From positions 1-16,710 of the forward strand of contig DDIE01000054.1 of NCBI GenBank assembly GCA_002338385.1: DNA of 16,710 nucleotides. The letters are read 5' to 3'. Position 1 is the stretch's first letter, and each line of letters begins with the position of its first letter. This DNA is from Proteobacteria bacterium UBA1858. GTDB lineage: Bacteria; Pseudomonadota; Gammaproteobacteria; UBA4575. Below, piece after piece: positions 1 to 8,159 of the stretch. The notes beneath the pieces are model-generated. The model saw only the letters and a list, made by a program, of their open reading frames with translations. It made no database searches and was not told where the DNA came from. Made by a program: the position numbers and the translations under genes.

Positions 1-309
1 TACCACTCGGTCAATTTCCTGTTCGCTGAGTATTTGGTGTTTACCGAAAGGTGGCATGACAGTCATGGGATTGAATAGAGTGTTATCCCAAATACGTTGT
101 CTTAACAGTGCTTTATCAGGATAACGTGCCGCTATATCTTTTAATTCTGGGCCAATGTTACCGGCACTTTCACCGCCTGCGATGACGTGACATGCCAGAC
201 AGTTACCTTTGCGATTATCGAAGGCAATGGCTTGCCCTTGAGCATTAGCCTGACTCGACCAGAGGCAACAGCATAGGGCCATAGTGACTAGAAATTGAAC
301 GGTTCGCAT
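1..309 (-). CDS. soxX: SoxX, sulfur-oxidation c-type cytochrome (3' end cut off)
   Basis: Periplasmic monohaem cytochrome c, the small subunit of SoxAX, which joins thiosulfate to the SoxYZ carrier and passes electrons on. The first 103 codons are present and the reading frame runs off the left edge. Residues 1-23 form a signal peptide ending ANA before QG. The haem site CLACH is at residues 37-41 and the likely distal Met ligand lies in MPPFG (Met85). The stretches GNIGPEL, a PDK...LR...IWD block and NPMTVMPPFG are characteristic of SoxX among small cytochromes. The ATG at 309-307 has GGAA about 5 nt upstream. It lies 90 bp downstream of the glycosyltransferase gene on the same strand. It belongs to a different process and may have its own promoter. 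Other sox genes would be expected just beyond the left edge. Confidence 0.88.
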   Translation of the reverse strand, partial: MRTVQFLVTMALCCCLWSSQANAQGQAIAFDNRKGNCLACHVIAGGESAGNIGPELKDIAARYPDKALLRQRIWDNTLFNPMTVMPPFGKHQILSEQEIDRVV

Positions 310-399
310 GTTATTCCATGGATTTCTTGAATCAGTAATATGATAGCTTGACTGCCAGTTCTGATCTACATCTATCGCATCTACAGCATGGCTTGAGCG
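310..399. other. Short intergenic gap between glycosyltransferase stop and soxX
   Basis: Ninety bases separate the end of the minus-strand sphingolipid operon from soxX. I see no GC-rich hairpin followed by a T run, so no intrinsic terminator is evident. The soxX ribosome binding site is at its lower edge. A soxX promoter may lie here, but no convincing -35/-10 pair stands out. Confidence 0.4.
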
Positions 400-3027
400 C
401 TAGTTACTCTCTGCGGGCTGGTAGCTGTCAGCTTGGCGTACCAGCAGGGTGCGTAGATGGCGGTTATTGATAGTCAGGCTGTGACGCTCTGGCGCGCTGA
501 GGCCGCGCGTATACTTACTCAGTTTAGGCGAATTAATATCTTTTTCATGCATCGCAACAAACAGTACTGGGCGATCGTGCCAGTCACTCGGCTGAGTCCA
601 GGTCTCATACATAGTCGCCGTCTCACCAATTGCGTTACGCGACAGAATATTATCGACATAACCATCGCTATCATAAAATCGCAGAGCGCTCGCGATCGAC
701 CATTTACTCAGACAAATGATTACTGGACGCTGTCCACTCTGGGCCATGATCTGTTGTTCAAGTTGGTTAATTTTAGCCGCGCTGTGTTGCCAAAAATAAT
801 GACTAGTGAGGCTGGATTCCACTTTTAGCGGCAAGCCAATTGCAGAATAATGCAAAATACCGCCATAGATTAGACATAACAGTGCACCACCATAGATCAC
901 GAATTTTTTAAGTCCAGCCTTATCCGCAGCGCGGCCGGATGTTGGACTGAGTAAATAAGCTGATAGTGGGATTAAGCTCAGCCAGATGGGTGCCGTCCAA
1001 TGAAAACGAGGTGGATGATTGAGGCTGAAATAAATGAACACAGATAGGGGTAACAGCGTGAATACAAGAATCAGTAAGTACACATGTTGGCGCCGGCTTG
1101 CTTGTGGCTGAGCCTGCTTGATGAGCGCTTTGCTCCTGGTCAGGGCGAGGGCAGATAAGATCAGCCCTACTGGCGATAATAAAACAGTCGCGTGTAGGAG
1201 CAAATAATGGCTGGAAAACATACTATCTGCCTGTAAACGGCGCGCTGTCTGAAACAGAAATGAACTCCATTCATGCTGTGCATTCCACAGCAAGTTAGGC
1301 AGAAACACCAGCACTGCCAGACCTGCGCTCAGGTAGATTACAGGGCGCTTCCACCAATAGTATGCCTTGCTGTTGATCAGCATATAAAACACGAGGCTGA
1401 GCGCAAATAGGGCAGTCGTATATTTGCTCAACATGCCCAGACCCACGCACACACCTAAAGCCAGCCATGAACTGATCCGTTCTCGGATGATGCCATCAGC
1501 CAAGAAGTACAGGCCTGCTGTCCAGAATAGTACTTGTAAACCATCGGTGGTCGCGAGCATGCCGGTGACCACACTAAAAGGATAAATAGATAACAATAAC
1601 AGCGAGATGTAGGCGCTGGTTTGATCAAACAATAGCCGGGTAAGTCGAAACATAAAGAACAGGCTGGCAAGCGCCATACAATAAGTGACTATGCGTACAC
1701 CAAACTCGTTATCTCCAAACACACTGGTACCGGCCGCGATTATCCAAGCCACAAGAGGGGGATGATCGAGATAACCCCAAGCCATGAATTGAGTGTAATT
1801 CCAGTAGTAGGCTTCATCTGGCAATAGTTCGGTAGTACCGAGATAAAGCAGGCGTAACACTAGAATAAAAGCGCTTATGCCTAGGGCTAGGACGCGCCAG
1901 TTAATCGAGGCATGCGGCGCTGTGTGATGTGGAAATACCAGAAAAGACACGCCAAGGTAGTTGACTACCGCAGCGGTGATTATGGCTGGGTATATGGCGA
2001 GTGTAGGCGGCATATTGAACAACATAGTAAGCAATGCAATCACACCACCTCGGAGTATTAATGCGATCGAGGCGATATAAATAAACTTTAAGGCTTTAGT
2101 CAGCCAACTGCTGACTGACTGATGTTGAAATTTGAATGACCAGATCGAATTGAGTAGGTAGTTACTCAGAGCGGCAATCATAAAACTGACAATATGGGCC
2201 TGACTGAGCGTCCAACCCTGACTCAGAAACATAGTAAAAAATAGTGCATCGACCACTACGCCTGAGAGGCCAACAGCGATAAATTTTGAACCCGTTGCGG
2301 TCGATACCTGGCCACCACAAATTTCCAGGAGGCGCTTAACATACTGTACCATTTGCTTACTGGATAATTTGGATTGACCTAGTGTCCTATCGGTAAAGAC
2401 AATCGGTACCTCTTTGACTGTGAACTTATCGAGCCCTGCGGACAGGATCTCTAACAGAATTTTATAACCACATGCCTGTTTATCGATGGCATCAAAACAA
2501 GCCCGTCGACAGGCAAAAAAGCCTGAGGTTGTGTCTTTAATATCGGTCAGGACACGCGCCGGCAGTCCACCCAGCCATGAAATCAAACGCCGATGCAGTG
2601 GCCACTCCGCCACGCCACCATGTTTAACATAGCGACTGCCGACACTGACATCATGACTGCCTGTGATGATGGGTCTCAGCAGCTCGGCTAATTTATCAAT
2701 TGGATGACTCAGATCTGCGTCCATGACGGCGATGATCTCGCTAGAGCAATGTTTAACACCATCTAGAATGGACTGCGTTAAATCTGCTACCCCGCGTCGC
2801 TCTAAAACAGAGATATGGGCATAGCGTTGATGCCATTGATTTATTTTTGCAACAGTTTGATCAGTGGATTGATCATCGACAAACAGGATGTTGAGTTGAC
2901 AATCCGCAATGCTCACTTGAGTGAGCTGCTGCAACAGAGGATCAATATTCTGTTCCTCATTGAGGGTGGGAATGATGACAGTAACACTTGCATGATCTGA
3001 GGTGATTGCTGTCATAACATCACTCAC
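400..3027 (-). CDS. Three-part glycosyltransferase: GT2 (DPM1-like) + GtrA-like + ArnT/PMT-like GT-C
   Basis: An 875-residue membrane protein made of three modules that are normally separate. Residues 16-235 are a cytoplasmic GT2 domain of the dolichyl/undecaprenyl-phosphate sugar synthase type (VIIPTLNEEQNI, FVDDQSTD, metal motif DAD at 103-105). Residues about 244-366 are a GtrA-like four-helix domain, the family thought to flip polyprenyl-phosphate sugars. Residues about 378-760 are a multi-helix GT-C domain of the ArnT/PMT type with DEAYYW at 404-409 and DHPPL at 421-425, followed by a soluble C-terminal tail. One chain could thus build polyprenyl-P-sugar, move it across the inner membrane and transfer the sugar outside. 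It is the last gene of the spt operon, 48 bp after spt, so a sphingolipid acceptor is inferred. The longest frame opens with GTG at 3027. ATG at 3015 is an equal or better start. Confidence 0.85.
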   Translation of the reverse strand: MSDVMTAITSDHASVTVIIPTLNEEQNIDPLLQQLTQVSIADCQLNILFVDDQSTDQTVAKINQWHQRYAHISVLERRGVADLTQSILDGVKHCSSEIIAVMDADLSHPIDKLAELLRPIITGSHDVSVGSRYVKHGGVAEWPLHRRLISWLGGLPARVLTDIKDTTSGFFACRRACFDAIDKQACGYKILLEILSAGLDKFTVKEVPIVFTDRTLGQSKLSSKQMVQYVKRLLEICGGQVSTATGSKFIAVGLSGVVVDALFFTMFLSQGWTLSQAHIVSFMIAALSNYLLNSIWSFKFQHQSVSSWLTKALKFIYIASIALILRGGVIALLTMLFNMPPTLAIYPAIITAAVVNYLGVSFLVFPHHTAPHASINWRVLALGISAFILVLRLLYLGTTELLPDEAYYWNYTQFMAWGYLDHPPLVAWIIAAGTSVFGDNEFGVRIVTYCMALASLFFMFRLTRLLFDQTSAYISLLLLSIYPFSVVTGMLATTDGLQVLFWTAGLYFLADGIIRERISSWLALGVCVGLGMLSKYTTALFALSLVFYMLINSKAYYWWKRPVIYLSAGLAVLVFLPNLLWNAQHEWSSFLFQTARRLQADSMFSSHYLLLHATVLLSPVGLILSALALTRSKALIKQAQPQASRRQHVYLLILVFTLLPLSVFIYFSLNHPPRFHWTAPIWLSLIPLSAYLLSPTSGRAADKAGLKKFVIYGGALLCLIYGGILHYSAIGLPLKVESSLTSHYFWQHSAAKINQLEQQIMAQSGQRPVIICLSKWSIASALRFYDSDGYVDNILSRNAIGETATMYETWTQPSDWHDRPVLFVAMHEKDINSPKLSKYTRGLSAPERHSLTINNRHLRTLLVRQADSYQPAESN

Positions 3028-3075
3028 ACGAGATTTAAGAACTGGGATTTATTGAGATAATTTTAAAACAAGTCG

Positions 3076-4278
3076 CTAAGCAATTTGTTGTTTTAACATG
3101 GGTAGTTCTTGCAGATTGGCAAACGCTAGGATGACACGCTCGATTTGTGCGCTGGTATGGGCGGCACTCAGGCTGCAACGTAACAAACAGCGACTGCCTG
3201 GCGTCGCGGGTGGTAATACCATATTGACATAGACACCCTGTTCGAACAGCTGAGTCCACATCGACATAGCATTTTCCTGGGTGTTGGCATTGACCGCAAT
3301 CACAGGACTAATTTCAGGGCTCAGTTCATAACCCAACTCAGCCAGTCCCGCATATAGCTGGTGAGCATTTTTCCAGAGTTGTTCACGTAATTGTGGTCGA
3401 CTACTGATGATAGCGAGCGCCTGTTTGGTGGTTGCAATTGTCGCAGGTGAGGGCGAGGCTGTGAAAATATATGGGCGACTGGTATAGCGTATTACTTCCA
3501 GCTCGGGGTGATGGCTGACGCAAAAGCCGCCAATCCCGGCAAGACTCTTACTAAAGGTGCCGGTAGTGAAGTCTACTAGCGCTTCAACGCCAGACTCCTG
3601 AGCAAGCCCACGACCACTGCCACCAAGTACGCCCAGTGAGTGTGCTTCATCCACCATCAATAAGGCGTCATAGCGTTGCTTAACCTCACAGATATCCTTG
3701 AGGTTGCCACGATCACCAAGCATACTGTAGATGCCTTCGACAATAATCAGCGTGTTTGCAATTTCATCTCCCAGACGGCGCAAGCGTTTCTCCAGATCTG
3801 CCGCATTGTTGTGCCGAAAATGGATAATATTGGCACCGCTGAGTTTACAACCATCATAGATGGAGGCATGGCAGTGCTCGTCCAGCATGATGGTGTCACC
3901 ATGCCCGACCAAGGCTGAGATCATGCCAAGATTAGCAGTGTAGCCTGTCGAAAAAACAACAGCATGATCAACACCATAGAATTCAGCCAAATCTTGCTCT
4001 AGGCTTTTGTGACCATCATAGGAACCATTGGCTAGGCGTGATCCGGTCGTTCCTGTGCCGTATTGATCAATCGCTTTTTTGCCCGCTTCAGTGCAGGCAT
4101 TATCAAACGTTAAACCGAGATAATTATTGGTCCCAAGCAAAATCGCTGGCTTACCATTAACTTCGCCCTCAGTAGGTGAGTACAGCTGCTTGGTGACAGC
4201 ACTCAGAGGTGTGACTGAGTTATTCTCAGAAATGGCATGTTTCTGACTGAATGCCTGCAGTCGATCTAATAAGCTCAT
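3076..4278 (-). CDS. spt: Serine palmitoyltransferase (PLP-dependent 2-oxoamine synthase)
   Basis: Catalyses the first committed step of sphingolipid synthesis, condensing L-serine with a fatty acyl thioester to 3-ketosphinganine with loss of CO2. The 400-residue length fits soluble bacterial Spt. Visible residues include the glycine-rich GTGTTGSRLANGS block (74-86), the PLP-stacking His137 in HASIYDG, the VDEAHS box (Asp210, His213), the PLP lysine Lys244 in GTFSKSLAGIGG, and PPATPGSR near 356-363, a motif typical of Spt within the alpha-oxoamine synthase family. KBL and BioF are relatives, but the neighbouring ACP, acyl-AMP ligase and reductase argue strongly for Spt. The start codon overlaps the stop of the ACP gene (ATGA), indicating translational coupling and suggesting that the acyl donor is acyl-ACP rather than acyl-CoA. 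Confidence 0.93.
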   Translation of the reverse strand: MSLLDRLQAFSQKHAISENNSVTPLSAVTKQLYSPTEGEVNGKPAILLGTNNYLGLTFDNACTEAGKKAIDQYGTGTTGSRLANGSYDGHKSLEQDLAEFYGVDHAVVFSTGYTANLGMISALVGHGDTIMLDEHCHASIYDGCKLSGANIIHFRHNNAADLEKRLRRLGDEIANTLIIVEGIYSMLGDRGNLKDICEVKQRYDALLMVDEAHSLGVLGGSGRGLAQESGVEALVDFTTGTFSKSLAGIGGFCVSHHPELEVIRYTSRPYIFTASPSPATIATTKQALAIISSRPQLREQLWKNAHQLYAGLAELGYELSPEISPVIAVNANTQENAMSMWTQLFEQGVYVNMVLPPATPGSRCLLRCSLSAAHTSAQIERVILAFANLQELPMLKQQIA

Positions 4279-4523
4279 GGTGTTTTTAATTTAGCAATCT
4301 CTGCAGCCAGTTCTGCAACGCTGTTAACATCAGGTAGGGCATTAAGTGGTATAGATATATCAAAATGATCTTCTATTTCCATCATTAATTCCATCACTTT
4401 AACTGAATCCAGTTCCAGGTCGCGCATCAAATAGCTGTCTTCAGTGATGACCGTGTCAGGCTTAGTGAATTTCCTCAAAATAGGAATAACATCGTTGATG
4501 ACCGATTCTACACTAGTGTCCAT
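4275..4523 (-). CDS. acpR: Dedicated acyl carrier protein for sphingolipid synthesis
   Basis: An 82-residue acidic carrier protein. The phosphopantetheine attachment site is Ser40 in DLELDSVKVMEL, followed by the usual helix III region with DHFDI. The attachment motif reads DSVKVME rather than the DSLD/TVE of housekeeping AcpP, as expected for a specialised ACP. It is wedged between the reductase (40 bp upstream) and spt, whose ATG overlaps its TGA. It presumably receives the acyl group from the acyl-AMP ligase at 5507-7276 and presents it to Spt. The symbol follows the Caulobacter ceramide-pathway ACP and is assigned by context. Confidence 0.87.
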   Translation of the reverse strand: MDTSVESVINDVIPILRKFTKPDTVITEDSYLMRDLELDSVKVMELMMEIEDHFDISIPLNALPDVNSVAELAAEIAKLKTP

Positions 4524-4563
4524 TATCGAGAGTGTACCTGTTTTATTAAAATCTTAGTAACTT

Positions 4564-5481
4564 TCAAGAGTATAAGGTGTATAAACCTTTTTTTAAATCA
4601 ATCATTGGCTTCCAGTCTGACCAGATATGGTCTGAATTCACCACCCAGTTGTCATGTAATAATTCTTGTACTTTACTAGGTGTCAGCATAGCTGAGCGGT
4701 TGAGTAATTTGCTGGCAAATAAATTGATACTGGCCAGACCTAACAAAAGTGACGCAGGTGCGCGTATGAGGATGATTTTGCGTTGAAAAAAATTACTTGC
4801 GATCGCCTGCACATCACGCCAATCATAACCGTCTGCTGTGCCGTCATCCGGCTCGATAATGTTCTGTTCACTATCTTCTGCTTCCAGACTGTGGCTGACC
4901 ACATGGCATAAATCATCCACATGCAACAGTGAGAAACGTTGCTTAGCATCTGCGGGTACCCATAGAATACCGCGTTGCATCCAGTCAAATACAGGTTTAA
5001 GTTCCGTGTCTCTCGGTCCATACACCGCTGGCGGTCGTATGATAGTCCAGGGTTCGATGCCAGAATCGATCAAACACTGTTCTGCGGCGAATTTGCTGGC
5101 AGCATAATGGGATATTTTTGCCTGTCGCGCCGATAAAGAAGAGATAAAGATGAATTTCTTCAAGCTGCTGGAGCGTTGAGCAATTTTGAACAGTAATTCG
5201 CTGGCGAGCACATTGTCTTGATGAAAGTGATGAGGATGACTCGCTTTCACACGTCCTGCACAGTGGATGACATAGTCTGCACCACTGACCAAGGCAGTGA
5301 CAGCCTGTGCATCATGCATGTTGCCAGTGATGATCTCGACCTCCCGCGGCAGCCAAGTGTGCAGCTGAGGGCGCCTGACCAGAATTTTGACCTGCAAACC
5401 CTGGGCTAACAGATGGGATAGAAGATGAGAACCGATGAATCCGGTGGCGCCTGTTAAGGCTACAACACCTGTCACAGTCAT
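4564..5481 (-). CDS. cerR: Extended SDR, probable ceramide reductase (CerR-like)
   Basis: A 305-residue NAD(P)-binding Rossmann-fold protein of the extended short-chain dehydrogenase/epimerase class. The dinucleotide motif TGATGFIG is at 10-17, the catalytic Tyr126 and Lys130 are in YAASK, and the active-site Ser lies in the ISSLS stretch (113-117). By gene order (acyl-AMP ligase, reductase, ACP, spt) it matches CerR of Caulobacter, which reduces the 3-keto group of the sphingoid backbone, there reported to act after N-acylation. Sequence alone only says epimerase/dehydrogenase, so the specific substrate is a context inference. It starts 25 bp after the ligase stop. Confidence 0.82.
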   Translation of the reverse strand: MTVTGVVALTGATGFIGSHLLSHLLAQGLQVKILVRRPQLHTWLPREVEIITGNMHDAQAVTALVSGADYVIHCAGRVKASHPHHFHQDNVLASELLFKIAQRSSSLKKFIFISSLSARQAKISHYAASKFAAEQCLIDSGIEPWTIIRPPAVYGPRDTELKPVFDWMQRGILWVPADAKQRFSLLHVDDLCHVVSHSLEAEDSEQNIIEPDDGTADGYDWRDVQAIASNFFQRKIILIRAPASLLLGLASINLFASKLLNRSAMLTPSKVQELLHDNWVVNSDHIWSDWKPMIDLKKGLYTLYS

Positions 5482-5506
5482 TTAATCAATGCCTAACAGT
5501 TGCTCG

Positions 5507-7276
5507 TTAACTACTGGTTGAGACGCTGGTATTGCGTGGTTCTGAGACAAAAGACTCATTGACATTATTTTGCTCCATATAGTCTCTACGTGCTGCGGAG
5601 CGCGATAGCTTGCCCGAGGATGTTCTCGGTAAGGTGTGAGGTGGCACCAGCTTGATGAAACAGCTCACTCCGATCTCTTGTTTGATAGCAGCTTCTACTC
5701 GCGCGACGATGTCAGCGCGGTTAGTCTCGTTGCGCTCACGACACTGCATGACTACCACCACCGTAGTTGCACCATTAAAATCAGGCGCAGAAAAAGCGAG
5801 GGCGTCACCGGTGCGAATTTCAGGTTGTTGCTCTGCCAAGTGTTCAAGGTCTTGTGGCCAGATATTGCGGCCATTGATGATGATCAAGTCTTTTTCACGT
5901 CCCGTGATATGAATATGGTCATCAATAAGAAAGCCAATGTCACCCGTATTCAACCAGCCATTCTGGAGTGTATTTTCAGTTTCTTCGGTGTTGTCAAAGT
6001 AGTGGGACATGACGCTTGGTCCTCTGACATGGATGACACCGATTGAGCGTTCAGGCAGTGAGCGACCTTGGTCATCACGTATCTCGATATCATGATCAGG
6101 CAGCACCCGGCCGCAGTCGATGAACTTAGCCTCACGATGGGCCAAGCGCGCATCAAACGCGATAGCTTTATTATTGTTGGCCAGTTCTTCGCCATCGACT
6201 GAAGTGATGGTCAGCGGCTGATCAACATCAGCAAAACTGATCGCGAGAGAGCACTCCGCCATGCCATAGCAGGGTAGAAAAGCCTTTTCGTCGAACCCAC
6301 ATTGCTTAAGAGTTTTTGCAAACTTCTGCAGTGGCTCTGGACGAATAGTCTCGGCACCAATTCCTGCGATGCGCCAGCTAGACAAATCATAATCCATGTT
6401 CTTGCTTTCACGCAGGCGTCGTTCAACCAGTTCATAGCCAAATGGTGGGCTGAATGTAATCGACGATTTATTTTTCGACATGATCTCAAGCCAACGTCTT
6501 GGACGCATGGCGAAATCGCGCGTATCCAAATAGTCGACCGAGGTCTGGGAAGCAATTGAGGACAATACTAAACCGACCAGTCCCATATCATGGTAAAACG
6601 GCAGCCATGAAATAGCGCGGTCTTGAGGCGTGATTTTGATACCGTCTTTAATGATTCTAGCAAGATTACTCAATACAGCCTTTTGCTGGATGACCACACC
6701 GCGCGGGAATCGGGTACTTCCTGAGGTAAATTGTATGTAGGCAGTATCCTCTGGCTGTGCCTGATGCAGTGCAATACTGTCGTCACTCGGTTGTTCCAGC
6801 AGGTTATCGATGTCACCCACATACTTCATATCAATGTCTTTACATGCTTCGTTCACCATCGGCAAGATAGACGCAGGTGACAGCACTGCATTGGCATGCG
6901 CGCTGATAAGCAAATCACGTGTTTTACGCACATAACTGGCGCGACTGCCAAGTTGGATCGGTACCGGTACTGGCGCAGGTATCAAACCGGCATACTGGCA
7001 AGCAAAAAAACTGCGCAGAAAATTGGCATGCGTTTCTGCCACGATCACAACCCGATCACCTTGTTTAAAATCCATAGCCAGTAGTTTTCTGGCCAGTGAC
7101 TTTGCGTCTTGAGCAAGATCAGTGTAGGTGAGCGTATCTGTTAGTTGTCCACGGCTACCATAAAAATTTGAACCAGTGACACCAGTAGCAGCATAATCAA
7201 GGGCTTGTGCTAGGTTGGTGAAATCAGCGGCTCGCTGTGGAATCGAGTTTAGAGTGGGCGTAGCGCAAACTGTCAT
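5507..7276 (-). CDS. aasR: Fatty-acyl-AMP ligase / acyl-ACP synthetase (AasR-like)
   Basis: A 589-residue ANL-superfamily adenylating enzyme. It shows the ATP-binding loop FTSGSTRFPRG (183-193), the WLPFYHDMGL block (225-233), CYGMAECSLA, the LNTGDIGFL and GREKDLIIINGRNIWP hinge region, and the C-terminal catalytic lysine Lys556 in SSGKLSR. These blocks, especially FYHDMGL and RNIWPQD, are those of fatty-acyl-AMP ligases, which load carrier proteins rather than CoA. The ACP two genes downstream is the obvious acceptor. It is the first gene of the sphingolipid operon and matches the place of AasR in Caulobacter. The ATG at 7276 has AGGA somewhat far upstream. The last 25 residues or so are low-complexity and polar. 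Confidence 0.9.
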   Translation of the reverse strand: MTVCATPTLNSIPQRAADFTNLAQALDYAATGVTGSNFYGSRGQLTDTLTYTDLAQDAKSLARKLLAMDFKQGDRVVIVAETHANFLRSFFACQYAGLIPAPVPVPIQLGSRASYVRKTRDLLISAHANAVLSPASILPMVNEACKDIDMKYVGDIDNLLEQPSDDSIALHQAQPEDTAYIQFTSGSTRFPRGVVIQQKAVLSNLARIIKDGIKITPQDRAISWLPFYHDMGLVGLVLSSIASQTSVDYLDTRDFAMRPRRWLEIMSKNKSSITFSPPFGYELVERRLRESKNMDYDLSSWRIAGIGAETIRPEPLQKFAKTLKQCGFDEKAFLPCYGMAECSLAISFADVDQPLTITSVDGEELANNNKAIAFDARLAHREAKFIDCGRVLPDHDIEIRDDQGRSLPERSIGVIHVRGPSVMSHYFDNTEETENTLQNGWLNTGDIGFLIDDHIHITGREKDLIIINGRNIWPQDLEHLAEQQPEIRTGDALAFSAPDFNGATTVVVVMQCRERNETNRADIVARVEAAIKQEIGVSCFIKLVPPHTLPRTSSGKLSRSAARRDYMEQNNVNESFVSEPRNTSVSTSS

Positions 7277-7587
7277 AACGTACTTATATTCCTATAATTT
7301 TAAAATTCTTTAAGCTATCGCTTAGATAAATGTTATGTGCCAGCTGCGGTGGTGCATTTTTATTATTATGTTCCGTTTTCGAGAACAAATTCTCGAAATT
7401 AACTATAATTTTTATACGGAATGATGAAAATATGATTCAAGATTCTAACTTTTAAAGTATTTTGTCTTATCTTTCAAGTATTTTTGTGATTTTAAAGGTT
7501 TTTAGTTTAAAACCATAGCTAGTGACTATGCACAGCTGAAATAAGCACAGAACCATACTATATTACGTTGTGTCATAAAAGTTTAAA
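7277..7587 (-). promoter_or_regulatory. AT-rich upstream region of the sphingolipid operon
   Basis: About 310 bp with no credible coding frame, very AT-rich compared with the genes around it. On the minus strand two candidate sigma-70 promoters can be read: TTGAAT (7440-7435) with an 18-bp spacer to TATAAA (7416-7411), and TTTTCA (7430-7425) with 17 bp to TATAGT (7407-7402). Either would start transcription about 120-135 nt before aasR, beside the inverted repeat at 7377-7398. The upper part (7497-7514) has a GC-poor GGTTTT/AAAACC hairpin beyond the HIT gene, too weak to call a terminator. Promoters are read by eye. Confidence 0.45.
7377..7398. promoter_or_regulatory. Perfect 9-bp inverted repeat, probable operator
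   Basis: Arms TTTCGAGAA (7377-7385) and TTCTCGAAA (7390-7398) are exact reverse complements around CAAA. The element lies within about 25 bp downstream of the candidate -10 boxes for aasR, overlapping or just past the expected transcription start, where a repressor dimer would block transcription. It has no following T run, so it does not look like a terminator. I found no second copy in the window. Confidence 0.5.
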
Positions 7588-8022
7588 TCAATGATCTTGC
7601 CAGCTTTTTGCTAAAAAAGTGTGCAATTCATTGTATTTATCAATATTTTCAATACATGAGCGACTCAAATCAGGGGGTTTAGGCCAATCCTGATCGACAA
7701 ATGATAAACCCAGAAAGTCACGTTGACTGGCATACCTCGGAATCACGTGAAAATGAACATGAGGATCAACCATCATAAGCATGAGGTAATTGAGCTTACT
7801 GTATTGGAAGTTGTGCTGTAGTGTAGTCTCAATGTCTTGCGTGATGCTACTTAGCTCGCTGATCGCCGCTTGACTCAAGTGGCTAAAAGCTAGCGCATCA
7901 CTGCGGGCCGCGAGTACCAGAGAGCCCAAGGTGACTTGTTGTGGTCTGAGCAAGACACACCAGTGCTGATATTCATGCAGCGTGCTGTCGGGGTAACCAA
8001 ATTTCTCTAGTGTTGCGTGCAT
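7588..8022 (-). CDS. HIT-family hydrolase/transferase
   Basis: A small histidine-triad protein (144 residues from the chosen start) with the signature HVHFHVIPR at 88-96, where His88, His90 and His92 form the triad. HIT proteins hydrolyse or transfer nucleotide conjugates such as AMP-X or Ap4A. The frame extends upstream to a TTG at 8088, but the ATG at 8022 is preceded by GGAG at a good distance, and the extra 22 residues look unstructured. It precedes the sphingolipid operon on the same strand but is separated from it by about 310 bp, so it is probably its own unit. Its substrate is unknown. Clean-up of acyl-AMP or a nucleotide-activated head group is conceivable but unproven. Confidence 0.8.
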   Translation of the reverse strand: MHATLEKFGYPDSTLHEYQHWCVLLRPQQVTLGSLVLAARSDALAFSHLSQAAISELSSITQDIETTLQHNFQYSKLNYLMLMMVDPHVHFHVIPRYASQRDFLGLSFVDQDWPKPPDLSRSCIENIDKYNELHTFLAKSWQDH

Positions 8023-8100
8023 AGGCGACTCCGTTGGCCGGTTGCTATTCGTTTGTACATGTTGTTCTGCAATCATCGATAGCGACAATCTGTTTCCCTA

Positions 8101-8120
8101 GCTATAATTGAGCGCAAAAC
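8101..8120 (+). promoter_or_regulatory. Candidate promoter for the hydroxylase-bCerS run
   Basis: A perfect TATAAT lies at 8103-8108 in the gap between the divergent HIT and hydroxylase genes. Transcription would start near 8115, giving a leader of about 45 nt. A clear -35 box at the ideal distance is missing; GCGACA at 8082-8087 is the nearest, with a short 15-bp spacer. Confidence is modest. Confidence 0.4.
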
Positions 8121-8159
8121 ATGAACTTACATCACGTTAGTCACTGACCATCTATTAAT

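Noticed and set aside
457..828. Plus-strand open frame of 123 codons inside the glycosyltransferase gene
   Set aside because: Antisense to a well-supported membrane protein, with no recognisable domain.
5636..6046. Plus-strand open frame of 136 codons inside aasR
   Set aside because: Antisense shadow of a gene with intact adenylation motifs, and no family features.
7497..7514. GGTTTT/AAAACC hairpin downstream of the HIT gene as a terminator
   Set aside because: The stem is only 6 bp and almost all A/T, so it is too weak to call.
7514..7530. CATAG...CTATG inverted repeat as an operator
   Set aside because: Arms of 5 bp in AT-rich DNA are expected by chance.
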